Positions 1 through 9,730 of a stretch of 64,000 bases of DNA are shown piece by piece. Position 1 is the stretch's first letter. Every line of letters starts with the position of its first letter. The translations under genes were made by a program, and so were the position numbers. This DNA comes from Paenibacillus sp. NFR01 (GTDB lineage Bacteria > Bacillota > Bacilli > Paenibacillales > Paenibacillaceae). The stretch spans positions 2,015,309 through 2,079,308 of the forward strand of contig NZ_FOIK01000001.1 of assembly GCF_900111565.1 (NCBI RefSeq), in the 5' to 3' direction. The notes beneath the pieces were generated by a model. The model made no database searches, was not told the DNA's origin, and saw only the letters and a list, made by a program, of their open reading frames with translations.

Positions 1-56
1 CCCGCAAGCGAAATGCCTTTGACGCCTCCGCCTTCAAACACCGCATTGATCTCCAT
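1..56 (-). CDS. Patatin-like phospholipase, N-terminal fragment (runs off window)
   Basis: Only the first 18-19 codons are present, starting at an ATG at 56 and running off the left edge. They read MEINAVFEGGGVKGISLAG. The GGGVKG stretch matches the patatin oxyanion-hole motif G-G-G-x-K/R-G that opens this family, whose members are Ser-Asp dyad lipid acyl hydrolases. The Ser motif (GxSxG) would lie further on, outside the window. A G-rich stretch about 8 nt upstream may be the ribosome site. The family call is good for so short a piece because the motif sits at the usual place; substrate unknown. Confidence 0.7.
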   Translation of the reverse strand, partial: MEINAVFEGGGVKGISLA

Positions 57-61
57 AAATC

Positions 62-116
62 AAACAACCCCCGTTCCATAGAACCTTACTGGTATCTATG
101 AACACGGGGGGTTTTT
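62..116. terminator. Bidirectional hairpin terminator
   Basis: Arms CCCCCGT (68-74) and ACGGGGG (104-110), with inner CATAGA/TCTATG pairing, are followed by TTTTT on the plus strand and TTGTTTGATTT on the minus strand. The hairpin ends the glycosyl-hydrolase-like gene just upstream on the minus strand, before the patatin-like gene begins. Confidence 0.65.
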
Positions 117-1765
117 CATGACTTGAAAAAGAAGGTCAGCAGACTGGACAATCCGAACGGATCGCGGACCACGATGTCGCTGGCCCGGAACAGGATGCTG
201 CCCGCCACTTCTTCGTATTTATCGTTATACTTCAGCTGGTTGATAATCTGCTCGCCGCTTTGCCATTCGGCGCTTTGGGCTTTATCGCCTACCTTATAAC
301 CGGCCTGGCCGATATACAGCTTCACGTTCGTGCCTTTGACTTCATTGACCCACCAGTCCACCAGCTTATCGTAGCGGGCCGTGGTAAATGAAAGGCTCCA
401 ATAGATTTGCGGCGCAATATAGTCGATCCAGCCGCTGCGGATCCAGGTCCGGGTATCGGCATACATGTCATCATAGGCGCTGACGCCTGCCGTCGTATCC
501 GATCCGGTACTGTCCTTCTTGATGTTTCGCCAGACGCCGAACGGGCTGACGCCATAGCTGACGGCCGGTTTCAGGGTATGAATGGCCGTTCCCAGCTCGC
601 GGATAAAGGTATTGATGTTGTCCCGCCGCCAGTCGGCTTTATTCCCGATGCTGCCTGGATTGTAAGCCTTGTAGGCATCATCGTCCGCAAAATTTACGCC
701 GGAAGGATAGAAATAGTCGTCCAGATGCACGCCGTCGATATCGTAACCGCGGACAACCTCCAGGACGGTATCGATGATTTGCTGGCGGGCTTCGGGAATG
801 CCGGGATTTATGTAAAGCTTGTTATCGGCTTTGACAATCCAGTCGGGATGCAGCACGGCGACATGGTTCGGTGCCAGGCTCTTGATCGTGGCATCGCTCG
901 CATCCGTCGTGGCGCGGAACGGATTGAACCATGCATGGAACTCCAAGCCCCGCGCATGGGCGGCAGACACCATGTAGGCCAGCGGATCATAGCCGGGATC
1001 TTTGCCCTGCTTGCCGGTCAGCACCTTGGACCACGGCATCAGCTGAGAGGGATACAGGCTGTCGGCAGCCGGCCGGACCTGCACGAATACCGCGTTGAAG
1101 CCCGTCGCCTTCAGCTTGTCCAGGAGCGTATCAAACTCTTTTTTCTGCTTGTCGGCATTTCCGGCCGAGGCCGTCGAGGGATAGTCGAGGTTAAAGACGG
1201 TGGAGATCCACACGCCTTTCATCGCCTTCCCTGACTTGAGACCCGGCACAGTTGGCACGGTAGGCACGCTTGGCGTCGGTACGGTCGGAATCGAAGGCGT
1301 CGCAGGCGTGCTCGGTCCGGTGATCTCCGTATTGGAATACAGCGCGATATGTTTCGCCGCCTGATTCCAGACGACCTGCAGCCCGAGCTGCTCGCTGACG
1401 AAACGCAGCGGCACCATCACCCGGCCCTGCTTGATCTGCACGGAAGTCTCCAGCCCTACGGATTCCCCGTTGACGGTTGCCGTCTTCTTCCCGTTCTGCA
1501 GCTGCAGCACATTCGATCCTTTGCTGATGGTCGCCGTCTTGCTGCTCTGGTTCCACTGCACATTCGCGCTTAGTCCTTGGCTGATAACCGAAACGGGAAC
1601 CATCGTTACGCCTGATCCCGTAATGTACGGCGGCACATCGCTCGCCAGTGAACTTCCGTCCAGCTCAATCGTAATCGTCTTCTCTGCGGCACCCGCTCCT
1701 GTGGACCATAGCGGCAGGCAAAGCAGCAGCACCAGCATCCCCAGGGTCCATTTCCGAATCTTCAT
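116..1765 (-). CDS. Secreted protein: copper amine oxidase N-domain plus GHL10 (DUF187) glycosyl-hydrolase-like domain
   Basis: 549 residues from the ATG at 1765, chosen because GGGGAGGAA lies 4 nt upstream and a Sec signal peptide (MKIRKWTLGMLVLLLCLPLW, cleavage near AGAA) follows at once; a longer in-frame start upstream has neither. Residues about 27-145 resemble the copper amine oxidase N-terminal domain common in Paenibacillus exoproteins. A Pro/Thr/Val linker with PTVPTPSVPTVP repeats follows, then a GHL10/DUF187 region (about 180-549) starting GVWISTVFNLDYPS and containing GYDIDGVHLDDYFYP, which supplies candidate acidic catalytic residues. Bacillus YngK is a related type. Probably cell-wall or exported polysaccharide related; substrate not determinable here. 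Confidence 0.85.
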   Translation of the reverse strand: MKIRKWTLGMLVLLLCLPLWSTGAGAAEKTITIELDGSSLASDVPPYITGSGVTMVPVSVISQGLSANVQWNQSSKTATISKGSNVLQLQNGKKTATVNGESVGLETSVQIKQGRVMVPLRFVSEQLGLQVVWNQAAKHIALYSNTEITGPSTPATPSIPTVPTPSVPTVPTVPGLKSGKAMKGVWISTVFNLDYPSTASAGNADKQKKEFDTLLDKLKATGFNAVFVQVRPAADSLYPSQLMPWSKVLTGKQGKDPGYDPLAYMVSAAHARGLEFHAWFNPFRATTDASDATIKSLAPNHVAVLHPDWIVKADNKLYINPGIPEARQQIIDTVLEVVRGYDIDGVHLDDYFYPSGVNFADDDAYKAYNPGSIGNKADWRRDNINTFIRELGTAIHTLKPAVSYGVSPFGVWRNIKKDSTGSDTTAGVSAYDDMYADTRTWIRSGWIDYIAPQIYWSLSFTTARYDKLVDWWVNEVKGTNVKLYIGQAGYKVGDKAQSAEWQSGEQIINQLKYNDKYEEVAGSILFRASDIVVRDPFGLSSLLTFFFKS

Positions 1766-1805
1766 AGTTCCTCCCCGTAAAATCGCTAGAATAGATTTGT
1801 ACCCA

Positions 1806-1856
1806 ACAAAAAATGGCGGCCTCTTCTCCTTAACATCAGGGAGACGGCCGCCATCT
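1806..1856 (-). terminator. Hairpin with T tail in the leader (mntR terminator or attenuator)
   Basis: Perfect 9-bp arms ATGGCGGCC (1813-1821) and GGCCGCCAT (1846-1854), with a further inner pairing, are followed on the minus strand by TTTTTTGTT. The hairpin lies about 115 bp past the mntR stop but downstream of a candidate promoter for the next gene, so it could act as an attenuator. Confidence 0.6.
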
Positions 1857-1897
1857 TTTGATAAACGGGCCTTGCGTACAAGCACACTACCCGTTAT

Positions 1898-1923
1898 GAC
1901 GTAAAAAAACTGGAAAGGTTGCG
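1898..1923 (-). promoter_or_regulatory. Candidate ECF-sigma promoter for the GHL10 protein
   Basis: Minus strand reads CGCAAC-N16-CGTC(ATAA). The AAC and CGTC cores and the 16-nt spacing equal those of the stronger ECF-type promoter at 13264-13289, which also serves a secreted copper amine oxidase N-domain protein. The -35 is only a 4/6 match to TGAAAC. Confidence 0.4.
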
Positions 1924-1969
1924 GTAAAAATCAAATAAAATCCGTTCGCGTTCAAAGTTGAGGGCCGGT

Positions 1970-2395
1970 TTAAGAATCGCTGGCCAGTTCGGAGTGAATC
2001 GCATATAGGGTCTGGATTCTTGACTCATCCCGGCGGAAGTATTCCACAAGCGTCTCAATCCGCGTGATCGAATCCCAGCTCAAATGATGTTCGATGCCTT
2101 CGACATCTTTGTAAATGTTCTCTTGCTGCACGCCGATCAGGCTGAGGAATTCCTCCAGCAGCTGGTGGCGGTCGACGAGCCGTTTCCCCACTTTTTTACC
2201 TTTGCTTGTCAGGACAAGCCCACGATATTTCTCATAGATGAGATATTCGTCCTTATCCAGTTTTTGGATCATTTTGGTCACAGAGGAGGGGTGCACTTCC
2301 AGTCCCTCGGCAATATCCGAGACCCGCGCGTATCCTTTCTCATCAATGAGTTTGTATATGCGCTCCAAATAATCCTCCATGCTGGGCGTTGGCAT
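1970..2395 (-). CDS. mntR: Manganese-responsive DtxR-family repressor MntR
   Basis: 141 residues, nearly the length of Bacillus subtilis MntR (142). The N-terminal winged helix (about 1-60) leads into the dimerisation/metal domain. All six Mn ligands known for the B. subtilis protein fall at the same numbers: Asp8, Glu11, His77, Glu99, Glu102 and His103. The ATG is preceded by AGAGGT at suitable spacing. It should bind DNA when loaded with Mn(II) and repress Mn uptake genes. No Mn transporter lies alongside, so its targets are elsewhere. Monocistronic by position. Confidence 0.95.
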   Translation of the reverse strand: MPTPSMEDYLERIYKLIDEKGYARVSDIAEGLEVHPSSVTKMIQKLDKDEYLIYEKYRGLVLTSKGKKVGKRLVDRHQLLEEFLSLIGVQQENIYKDVEGIEHHLSWDSITRIETLVEYFRRDESRIQTLYAIHSELASDS

Positions 2396-2589
2396 TCACT
2401 TTACCTCTTTTCTGTAATGAGCGTGGCGCGAGGTGGCCTTGCTCTACCAATGATACATGTTATCGCCGCGACTTGGCAAGTCCCAGGCTTGCGAACCGCC
2501 CGGCTAGCGATGTTTGCCAGGAGTGGACCCGGAGGCGGAGCGGCACACTAAATGAAGCTTTTATTCTGTTCAAAAAGGAGTGTGGCCGC

Positions 2590-3666
2590 ATGTCCACCAT
2601 CGCGCCGGAACGCCCCCGCAGGGCTGGCGTGCGCAAGCCGACCGGCCTGTTCCTGCCCGAGCTGGTTTTTTTCGAGCCGGATGCGCTGAACTACCCGAAA
2701 GGCGAAAAAATTATGGCCTGGGTCAAAGACCAGGGAATCCCTTACCGTATGACAACCTCGCATAACCGGATTACGAACCTGCCGGGCGAAACCGAACTGG
2801 AGCAGTACAAGATCGCCAAACGGACGCTGGTCGTCGGCCTGCGCAAAACGCTGAAATTCGAGCAGTCCAAACCGTCCGCCGATTATGCCATTCCGATTGC
2901 CACCGGCTGCATGGGCCACTGCCATTATTGTTATTTGCAGACGACACTGGGTGCAAAGCCCTACATTCGCGTGTACGTCAATACGATGGACATCATGGAT
3001 GCCGCCAGCAAATACATCGCCGAGCGTGCGCCGGAAATCACCACCTTTGAAGCCGCCTGTACCTCCGATCCGCTTGGTTTGGAGCACATCACCGGCTCGC
3101 TCGCGGAACTGATCACCTATATGGGCCAGCAGCCGCTTGGACGCCTGCGCTTTGTTACCAAATACCAGCATGTGGACCCGCTTCTGGCGCTGCCCCACAA
3201 CAACCATACCCGTGTGCGGTTCAGTGTCAACGCCGATTACGTCATCCGCAATTTCGAGCCGGCGACCGCCCGTTTCGAGGAACGGATCGAGGCCGCCGGA
3301 AAAATCGCCCGCGCCGGATATCCGCTCGGTTTCATCATCGCGCCGATTATTTGGCATGAAGGCTGGGAAAAAGGATATGCCGAGCTCCTGGAGAAATTGG
3401 CCCGCGCACTTCCGGAGGACGGCGGCCGGGGGCTCACTTTTGAGATGATCCAGCACCGTTTTACGAAAACAGCCAAAGCCGTCATCGAGAAAAGATATCC
3501 GAAAACCAAGCTGGAAATGGATATCGAAAAACGCAAAAAGAAATGGGGCAAATACGGCCAGAACAAATATGTATATCCGGATGAACAGCAAACCGCCCTG
3601 CGCGAATTCATCACAGAGCGGATCTTTGAACATTTCCCCGAAGCCGGGATCGATTATTTTACTTAA
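2590..3666 (+). CDS. splB: Spore photoproduct lyase (radical SAM)
   Basis: 358 residues. The start at 2590 has AAAGGAG 9 nt upstream; the reading frame opens further upstream but that extension is low-complexity and runs antisense over the mntR 5' end. The radical-SAM cluster motif C-x3-C-x2-C (TGCMGHCHYCYLQTT) lies at Cys107/111/114. The conserved Cys that donates the hydrogen atom during repair is at about residue 157 in FEAACTSDPLG. The enzyme directly reverses the thymine dimer spore photoproduct during germination, so the organism should form endospores. No splA is present upstream. It meets ccdA tail to tail with 2 bp between the stops. Confidence 0.95.
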   Translation: MSTIAPERPRRAGVRKPTGLFLPELVFFEPDALNYPKGEKIMAWVKDQGIPYRMTTSHNRITNLPGETELEQYKIAKRTLVVGLRKTLKFEQSKPSADYAIPIATGCMGHCHYCYLQTTLGAKPYIRVYVNTMDIMDAASKYIAERAPEITTFEAACTSDPLGLEHITGSLAELITYMGQQPLGRLRFVTKYQHVDPLLALPHNNHTRVRFSVNADYVIRNFEPATARFEERIEAAGKIARAGYPLGFIIAPIIWHEGWEKGYAELLEKLARALPEDGGRGLTFEMIQHRFTKTAKAVIEKRYPKTKLEMDIEKRKKKWGKYGQNKYVYPDEQQTALREFITERIFEHFPEAGIDYFT

Positions 3667-3668
3667 AG

Positions 3669-4382
3669 CTAAAAAATCATCCACTTGGGCGTATAGCTTT
3701 GCAGCCAGATCGTGATCCGGAACATCTGGTCCGTAAACAGCAGGATTCCCATGAACACCATGAGCACGCCGCCGATCTTCATCAGCGTCCCGGAATACTT
3801 CAATATCTTTCTTGCTCCGCCCAGGAAAAACGCGAGAATGAAAAACGGTACGGCAAACCCGAGGCTGTACGCCGTAATCAGCGGAAACCAGGCACCGGGA
3901 TCGCTGGCGGAAAGCGCCACGATCGCCGTCAGGATCGGTCCGATGCAGGGCGACCAGCCGGCGGAGAAGCCGATGCCGAATATGAATGAACCCGCATAAC
4001 CGGCGGGCTTCCACTTCAGATTCAGTTTTCGTTCGCGCAGCAGGAACTGCGGCTGGAAAATACCGAGCAGGAATAACCCCATCGCAATGATCAGGATCGC
4101 CGACAGGCGGCGGATCAAATCGCGCTGCTCGTTAAAGAACTGGCCAAACAGGCCGGCCCCGAAGCCCAGCGTATAGAAAACGGCGGAAAAACCAAGGATA
4201 AACGCCAGTGTATGGGTCAGCGTCCGCAAACGGACATCCTTGCGTTCCCCGCCGCCCTTGAGCTGTTGAACCGACAAGCCGGTAATATAAGACAAATAGG
4301 ACGGGTAAAGCGGCAGACAGCATGGAGAAATAAATGAGGCCACACCTGCGGCAAAAGCGATTCCGGCGTTCAAGTTGGACAA
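3669..4382 (-). CDS. ccdA: CcdA/DsbD-type thiol-disulfide membrane transporter
   Basis: 237 residues with about six hydrophobic helices. The paired cysteines that move reducing equivalents across the membrane are visible in SPCCLPLYPSY (about residues 19-29) and GWSPCIGP (about 140-147). The start is a TTG at 4382 behind AAGGAG. The family takes electrons from cytoplasmic thioredoxin to extracytoplasmic partners for cytochrome c maturation or, in Bacillus, spore development. No cytochrome c maturation genes are adjacent, and it sits next to splB, so a sporulation or general thiol role is equally possible. Confidence 0.88.
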   Translation of the reverse strand: MSNLNAGIAFAAGVASFISPCCLPLYPSYLSYITGLSVQQLKGGGERKDVRLRTLTHTLAFILGFSAVFYTLGFGAGLFGQFFNEQRDLIRRLSAILIIAMGLFLLGIFQPQFLLRERKLNLKWKPAGYAGSFIFGIGFSAGWSPCIGPILTAIVALSASDPGAWFPLITAYSLGFAVPFFILAFFLGGARKILKYSGTLMKIGGVLMVFMGILLFTDQMFRITIWLQSYTPKWMIF

Positions 4383-4434
4383 CGCGCTCCGCTCCTTCCT
4401 GTGGTCAGATCAAATGCACATGTTTCTGCGGGTT

Positions 4435-4457
4435 GGGCTGCCTTACGCGGGCAGCCC
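4435..4457 (+). terminator. GC hairpin spanning the znuB stop
   Basis: Arms GGGCTGCC (4435-4442) and GGCAGCCC (4450-4457) are followed by TTTTTT on the plus strand. It overlaps the last codons of znuB. On the minus strand no T run follows, so its value as a znuB terminator is unclear. Confidence 0.4.
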
Positions 4458-5246
4458 TTTTTTGCCGATCAGGGTCAGCGTGAGCAGCGCAATCAGCAGC
4501 AGAACGATCGTTGCGCCGGGCGCGAGATTCCATACCCCCGCTACCACCAGTCCGCCGATCACGGCGATCTCGGAAATGGCAACCGATAAAATAACGGATG
4601 TTTTAAAGCTGCGCGAGAGCAGCAGGCTGGTCGCGACCGGAATGGTCAGCAGCGCCGAGACGAGCAAGGATCCGACGATTTTGATCGCCGTACTGATGAC
4701 CAGCGCAGTCAGCACCGTAATGAGCATGTTGAGCAGTTTTACGGGCAAGCCGCTGACGCTTGCGGCATCCTCTTCAAAGCTGAGCAGGAAAAATTCTTTG
4801 AAAAAGAGCGTCACCACCAGCACGACCGCCAGCGTGACCGCGCCCACAACGAGCAGATCGGTGTTATCCAGCGTATAAATGCTTCCGAATAAATAACTCA
4901 TGACATCGGCGTTATACCCTTTGCCCAGCGTAAAAAAGAGCGAGGCCAGCGCCACGCCGCCGGACATAATGATGGCGATCGACAGCTCCGCCAGGCTTTT
5001 ATAGGCCTTGCGGAGCTTTTCGATGCCGAAGGAGGCCACAACCGCAAAGATCAGGCCTGCGCCCAGCGGATAAAAACCGGTCAGAAAGCCGAGCGCAACC
5101 CCGGCAATCGTGACATGCGCCAGCGTATCGCCGATCATCGACAGGCGCCGCAGCACCAGAAATACGCCGATCAGCGGCGCCGTAATGCCGATCATCAGGC
5201 CACCGGCGAGCGCCCGCTGAAAAAAGTCGCTATAAATGATATCCAA
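4443..5246 (-). CDS. znuB: Zinc ABC transporter, permease subunit (ZnuB-like)
   Basis: 267 residues of ABC-3 family membrane protein (about eight hydrophobic segments). The sequence opens IIYSDFFQRALAGGLMIG and carries the typical VFLVLRRLSMIGDTLAHVT and GSLLVSALLTIPVATSLLL stretches. I prefer a TTG start at 5246 with AAGGGG about 10 nt upstream. A 27-codon in-frame extension runs into a GC-rich repeated hairpin and looks non-coding. It should pair with ZnuC and receive zinc from ZnuA. The 460-bp gap to znuC is unusual for such an operon. Confidence 0.88.
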   Translation of the reverse strand: MDIIYSDFFQRALAGGLMIGITAPLIGVFLVLRRLSMIGDTLAHVTIAGVALGFLTGFYPLGAGLIFAVVASFGIEKLRKAYKSLAELSIAIIMSGGVALASLFFTLGKGYNADVMSYLFGSIYTLDNTDLLVVGAVTLAVVLVVTLFFKEFFLLSFEEDAASVSGLPVKLLNMLITVLTALVISTAIKIVGSLLVSALLTIPVATSLLLSRSFKTSVILSVAISEIAVIGGLVVAGVWNLAPGATIVLLLIALLTLTLIGKKGLPA

Positions 5247-5460
5247 AATTATTAAACCCCTTATAAAGTCTTTTTTCGATCCCTCCCAAACCCTCCCTTC
5301 GCCAAGGGAGGGCCCCAAGGGTTGCACCCTCTGGACACCCGCCTTCTTAGAACCGTAGCTATGGAGGTGGCTTGGGCGGTGTTTGGCAACTATGTATAAG
5401 GATCGCTTTTCGTCCCTGGCGGGATACGCTTAACGTCTGTTGTATCTAGATACGGGGGAA
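5247..5460. repeat. Gene-free stretch with GC-rich hairpin, likely repeat-derived
   Basis: No coding signal beyond the znuB ribosome site. A perfect 9-bp stem CCCTCCCTT/AAGGGAGGG with loop CGCC lies at 5291-5312, within a C-rich block (5281-5335). The rest has no recognised site. It looks like an intergenic repeat inserted between znuC and znuB; copies elsewhere cannot be seen from this window. Confidence 0.4.
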
Positions 5461-5520
5461 AACAAAACCAAAACCAAAAACAAAACCAAAACCAAAAACA
5501 AAAACAAAAACTAAAACTAA
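5461..5520. repeat. Hexanucleotide-like A/C tract (CAAAAC)n
   Basis: About 60 bp made only of A and C with a few T near the end, in degenerate units of CAAAAC/CAAAAA/CTAAAA. The transcribed minus strand is GGTTTT-rich. Lies inside the znuC-znuB gap. Confidence 0.8.
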
Positions 5521-5529
5521 AACCCTAAA

Positions 5530-5560
5530 GGTCATCCTATGCGGTGCGAAATGGATGACC
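5530..5560. repeat. Inverted-repeat unit, copy 1
   Basis: 31 bp with 8-bp arms GGTCATCC and GGATGACC around TATGCGGTGCGAAAT. A second copy with one substitution lies at 5644-5674. Confidence 0.85.
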
Positions 5561-5573
5561 CCTCAAATCCAAA

Positions 5574-5622
5574 AACCTCAAACCTTAAACCTTAAACCTT
5601 AAACCTTAAACCTTAAACCTTA
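5574..5622. repeat. Heptamer tandem repeat AACCTTA
   Basis: Five exact AACCTTA units flanked by degenerate units AACCTCA and AGACTTA, period 7, lying between the two 31-bp inverted-repeat copies. Confidence 0.85.
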
Positions 5623-5643
5623 AGACTTAACCAAACATCCAGA

Positions 5644-5674
5644 GGTCATCCTATGCGGTGCAAAATGGATGACC
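5644..5674. repeat. Inverted-repeat unit, copy 2
   Basis: 31 bp, identical to the unit at 5530-5560 except for one G-to-A change in the loop. Flanking GA/TC extend the stem to 10 bp. Together the two copies bracket the heptamer array. Confidence 0.85.
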
Positions 5675-5706
5675 TCCCTAAAACATATGAAGATATAGAG
5701 CTAATT

Positions 5707-6456
5707 TTAGACCAGGGTGTGCTGCAGGTTATCCACGGTGCAATTCTGCACCTCGTGGGAATGGCGGCAGAAGAAATTGATCTTGCCGCTTTTTTGGACC
5801 GGCTCGCTGCCGAGGTAGTTCTGGATCATATCGATGTCATGCGAGACCATCAGGAATGTCATGTGATGATGCGCATGCATATGCGTGATCAGATCGAAGA
5901 ATCCGGCTTGTGTCTCGGCGTCGATGCCGACGGTTGGCTCATCGAGGATAAGCAGGTCGGGATGATTGATCAGCGCCCGGGCCAGGAAGGCCCGCTGCTG
6001 CTGGCCGCCGGACAGCTGGCCGACCCGCTTGTCGGCGATATCCTGGATTCGCATCACTTCAAGCGCGTCGTCGCACTGGCGGTGCTGCGCCTTGGTGACG
6101 CGGCGGATCAGGTTTTTATTGTTATAAAGTCCGGACATGACCACTTCGCGCACGGTTGCCGGAAACAACGGGTTAAACGCGTTTTTCTGCGGCACGTAAC
6201 CGATCCGTTCCCAATCCTTGAATTTGCGGACGGATTGGCCGAACAGCTTGATATCGCCGCTCGTGGCCGGAAGCAGGCCGACGATCATTTTCAGCAGCGT
6301 TGTTTTGCCCGCGCCGTTCGAACCGATGATGCCGAGGAAATCCCGCTCTTTTACCGTATAATTCAATCCGGAAATCACCTGCTGGTCGCCGTAGGAGAAG
6401 CAGAGATTGTCGATCTCGATGATATGCTGATGGCAGTCCTGGAGGGAAGGCAACAT
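5707..6456 (-). CDS. znuC: Zinc ABC transporter, ATPase subunit (ZnuC-like)
   Basis: 249 residues with every ABC ATPase motif: Walker A GSNGAGKTT (about 45-53), Q-loop VPQKNAF, signature LSGGQQQR (about 148-155), Walker B LLILDEP and H-loop VSHD. The sequence is of the metal (ZnuC/MntB) subclass. The C-terminal tail has a Cys/His patch (FFCRHSHEVQNC). The ATG at 6456 follows AAAGG about 12 nt upstream, and the gene lies 34 bp after znuA. It powers ZnuB-mediated zinc import. Confidence 0.9.
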   Translation of the reverse strand: MLPSLQDCHQHIIEIDNLCFSYGDQQVISGLNYTVKERDFLGIIGSNGAGKTTLLKMIVGLLPATSGDIKLFGQSVRKFKDWERIGYVPQKNAFNPLFPATVREVVMSGLYNNKNLIRRVTKAQHRQCDDALEVMRIQDIADKRVGQLSGGQQQRAFLARALINHPDLLILDEPTVGIDAETQAGFFDLITHMHAHHHMTFLMVSHDIDMIQNYLGSEPVQKSGKINFFCRHSHEVQNCTVDNLQHTLV

Positions 6457-6490
6457 AAGCGCCCACCGCCTTTCATATATGCTGTCCTTC

Positions 6491-7468
6491 CTATTGTAAG
6501 GCCAGTTTCAGATTTTGCAAATTTTTCTCCATCAGCGTGAAGTAATTGTCCCCGTTTTTCTCCTGATCCTTCGTCAGGCCTTCCACCGGATTCAGTACAA
6601 GCGTCGAAGCGCCGGTTTCGTTTGCCAGCGTTTTAGCCAGCTTGTCGGAGACCAATTCCTCGAAGAAAATATAATGAATATTCTCATCCTTCACCGTTTT
6701 CGCCAGCTCGACCAGATCCTGCCCGCGCGGCTCGGCATCCGGGGACAAGCCCATAATCGCATGCTGGGTCAGGCCGTAATCCCGCGCCAGATAAGCAAAG
6801 GCCTGATGGGACACGACGATTTCCTTGTTCGGCAGCTTGCTCAGCTCAGCGGTAAACTCAGCATCCAGCGCCTTCAGCTTGTCGGCCAGCTGATTGTAAC
6901 GCTCCTCGTAGCCCGCTTTGTGATCCGGATCGACGGAGATGAGGCTGTTCTTGATATTTTCCGCCATTGTCAGCGCCGATTTGGGGCTTACCCAGGTATG
7001 GGGATCGGTATGTAAGCCATCAGCCGTCTCTTCTGCGTGCCCGCTATTGTTCCCGCTCGCATCGCCGTGTCCGTGCTCGTCTTCTTCGTCGGTCATGATC
7101 AGATCCACGCCTTTGCTGACTTCAGTCGCGATCACTTTGCTGTCGCTGTCCAGGCTCTTGAGGAAGTTCGGCACCCAGCCTTCCAGCCCCGCCCCGTTGT
7201 ACAGGAACAGCTGCGCTTTGGAGGTATTGACGATATCCTGGCTGCGCGGCGTCCAGTCATGCGGCTCCACGCCTACCGGGAGCAGATTGATCGCATGGAT
7301 ATCGTCGCCGCCGATTTCCGTCGCGAATTCATAAATCGGATAAAAGGTCGTAATGACATTCACTTTGCCTTCTTCTATCGTGCCGCTGCTCTTCGCGCCA
7401 CAGGCCGCCAGCAGCAGCCCGGTGGCCAAAACCATAACAGGCAGCAGTCTCTTGTGTAGTTTCTTCAT
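6491..7468 (-). CDS. znuA: Zinc ABC transporter substrate-binding lipoprotein (ZnuA/AdcA-like)
   Basis: 325 residues. A lipoprotein signal peptide ends in the lipobox LLAAC (Cys23). The mature protein is a cluster A-I metal receptor: PHDWTP, a flexible acidic/His loop (DEEDEHGHGDASGNNSGH, about 127-144) typical of zinc rather than manganese receptors, DPHTWVSP, VSHQAFAYLARDYGL and a late FFEELVS. His residues in these motifs are the likely Zn ligands. First gene of znuA-znuC-znuB, with two Zur-box-like sites at its promoter, which supports zinc as substrate. Confidence 0.92.
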   Translation of the reverse strand: MKKLHKRLLPVMVLATGLLLAACGAKSSGTIEEGKVNVITTFYPIYEFATEIGGDDIHAINLLPVGVEPHDWTPRSQDIVNTSKAQLFLYNGAGLEGWVPNFLKSLDSDSKVIATEVSKGVDLIMTDEEDEHGHGDASGNNSGHAEETADGLHTDPHTWVSPKSALTMAENIKNSLISVDPDHKAGYEERYNQLADKLKALDAEFTAELSKLPNKEIVVSHQAFAYLARDYGLTQHAIMGLSPDAEPRGQDLVELAKTVKDENIHYIFFEELVSDKLAKTLANETGASTLVLNPVEGLTKDQEKNGDNYFTLMEKNLQNLKLALQ

Positions 7469-7492
7469 AAACAGTATGATATCCTCCTTAAA

Positions 7493-7541
7493 TCGTAAAC
7501 TTTACTATCAGAGTATAATAGTAATGGTTACGATAAGTCAA
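7493..7541 (-). promoter_or_regulatory. znu promoter with two Zur-box-like operators
   Basis: A -35 TTGACT (7536-7541) and -10 TATACT (7512-7517) are separated by 18 bp. A site inside that spacer (7519-7533, minus strand TCGTAACCATTACTA) matches the Bacillus Zur consensus TCGTAAT-N-ATTACGA at about 13 of 15 positions. A second (7493-7507, TCGTAAACTTTACTA on the plus strand) matches about 12 of 15 and covers the expected start of transcription. Bound Zur would block RNA polymerase. Confidence 0.75.
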
Positions 7542-7551
7542 TAACCTTTGC

Positions 7552-7602
7552 GAAAAAAAGAGAAGCGTCCCGCTCGGCATCGCTGCCGGGAAGACACTTC
7601 TC
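7552..7602 (-). terminator. Intrinsic terminator of metG
   Basis: Minus-strand arms GAGAAGTGTC and GACGCTTCTC (one G-U pair) with an inner GC stem, then TTTTTTT. Confidence 0.85.
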
Positions 7603-7649
7603 ATTGTTGCCGCTTCGCGGCCGGTTCAACCCGGCATCAGCTGGCGGGG

Positions 7650-9722
<2,073 letters not shown>

Positions 9723-9730
9723 TTAGACGC

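Noticed and set aside
2389..2589. N-terminal extension of splB
   Set aside because: It overlaps the mntR 5' end antisense, looks random, and a proper ribosome site precedes the ATG at 2590.
2548..4014. Long minus-strand frame across splB
   Set aside because: Runs antisense through the radical-SAM gene and into ccdA in another frame; no motif.
5461..5622. Telomere-like or origin repeat
   Set aside because: The GGTTTT and TTAAGG-like repeats look suggestive, but the setting is an operon gap with no DnaA boxes, replication genes or DNA end.
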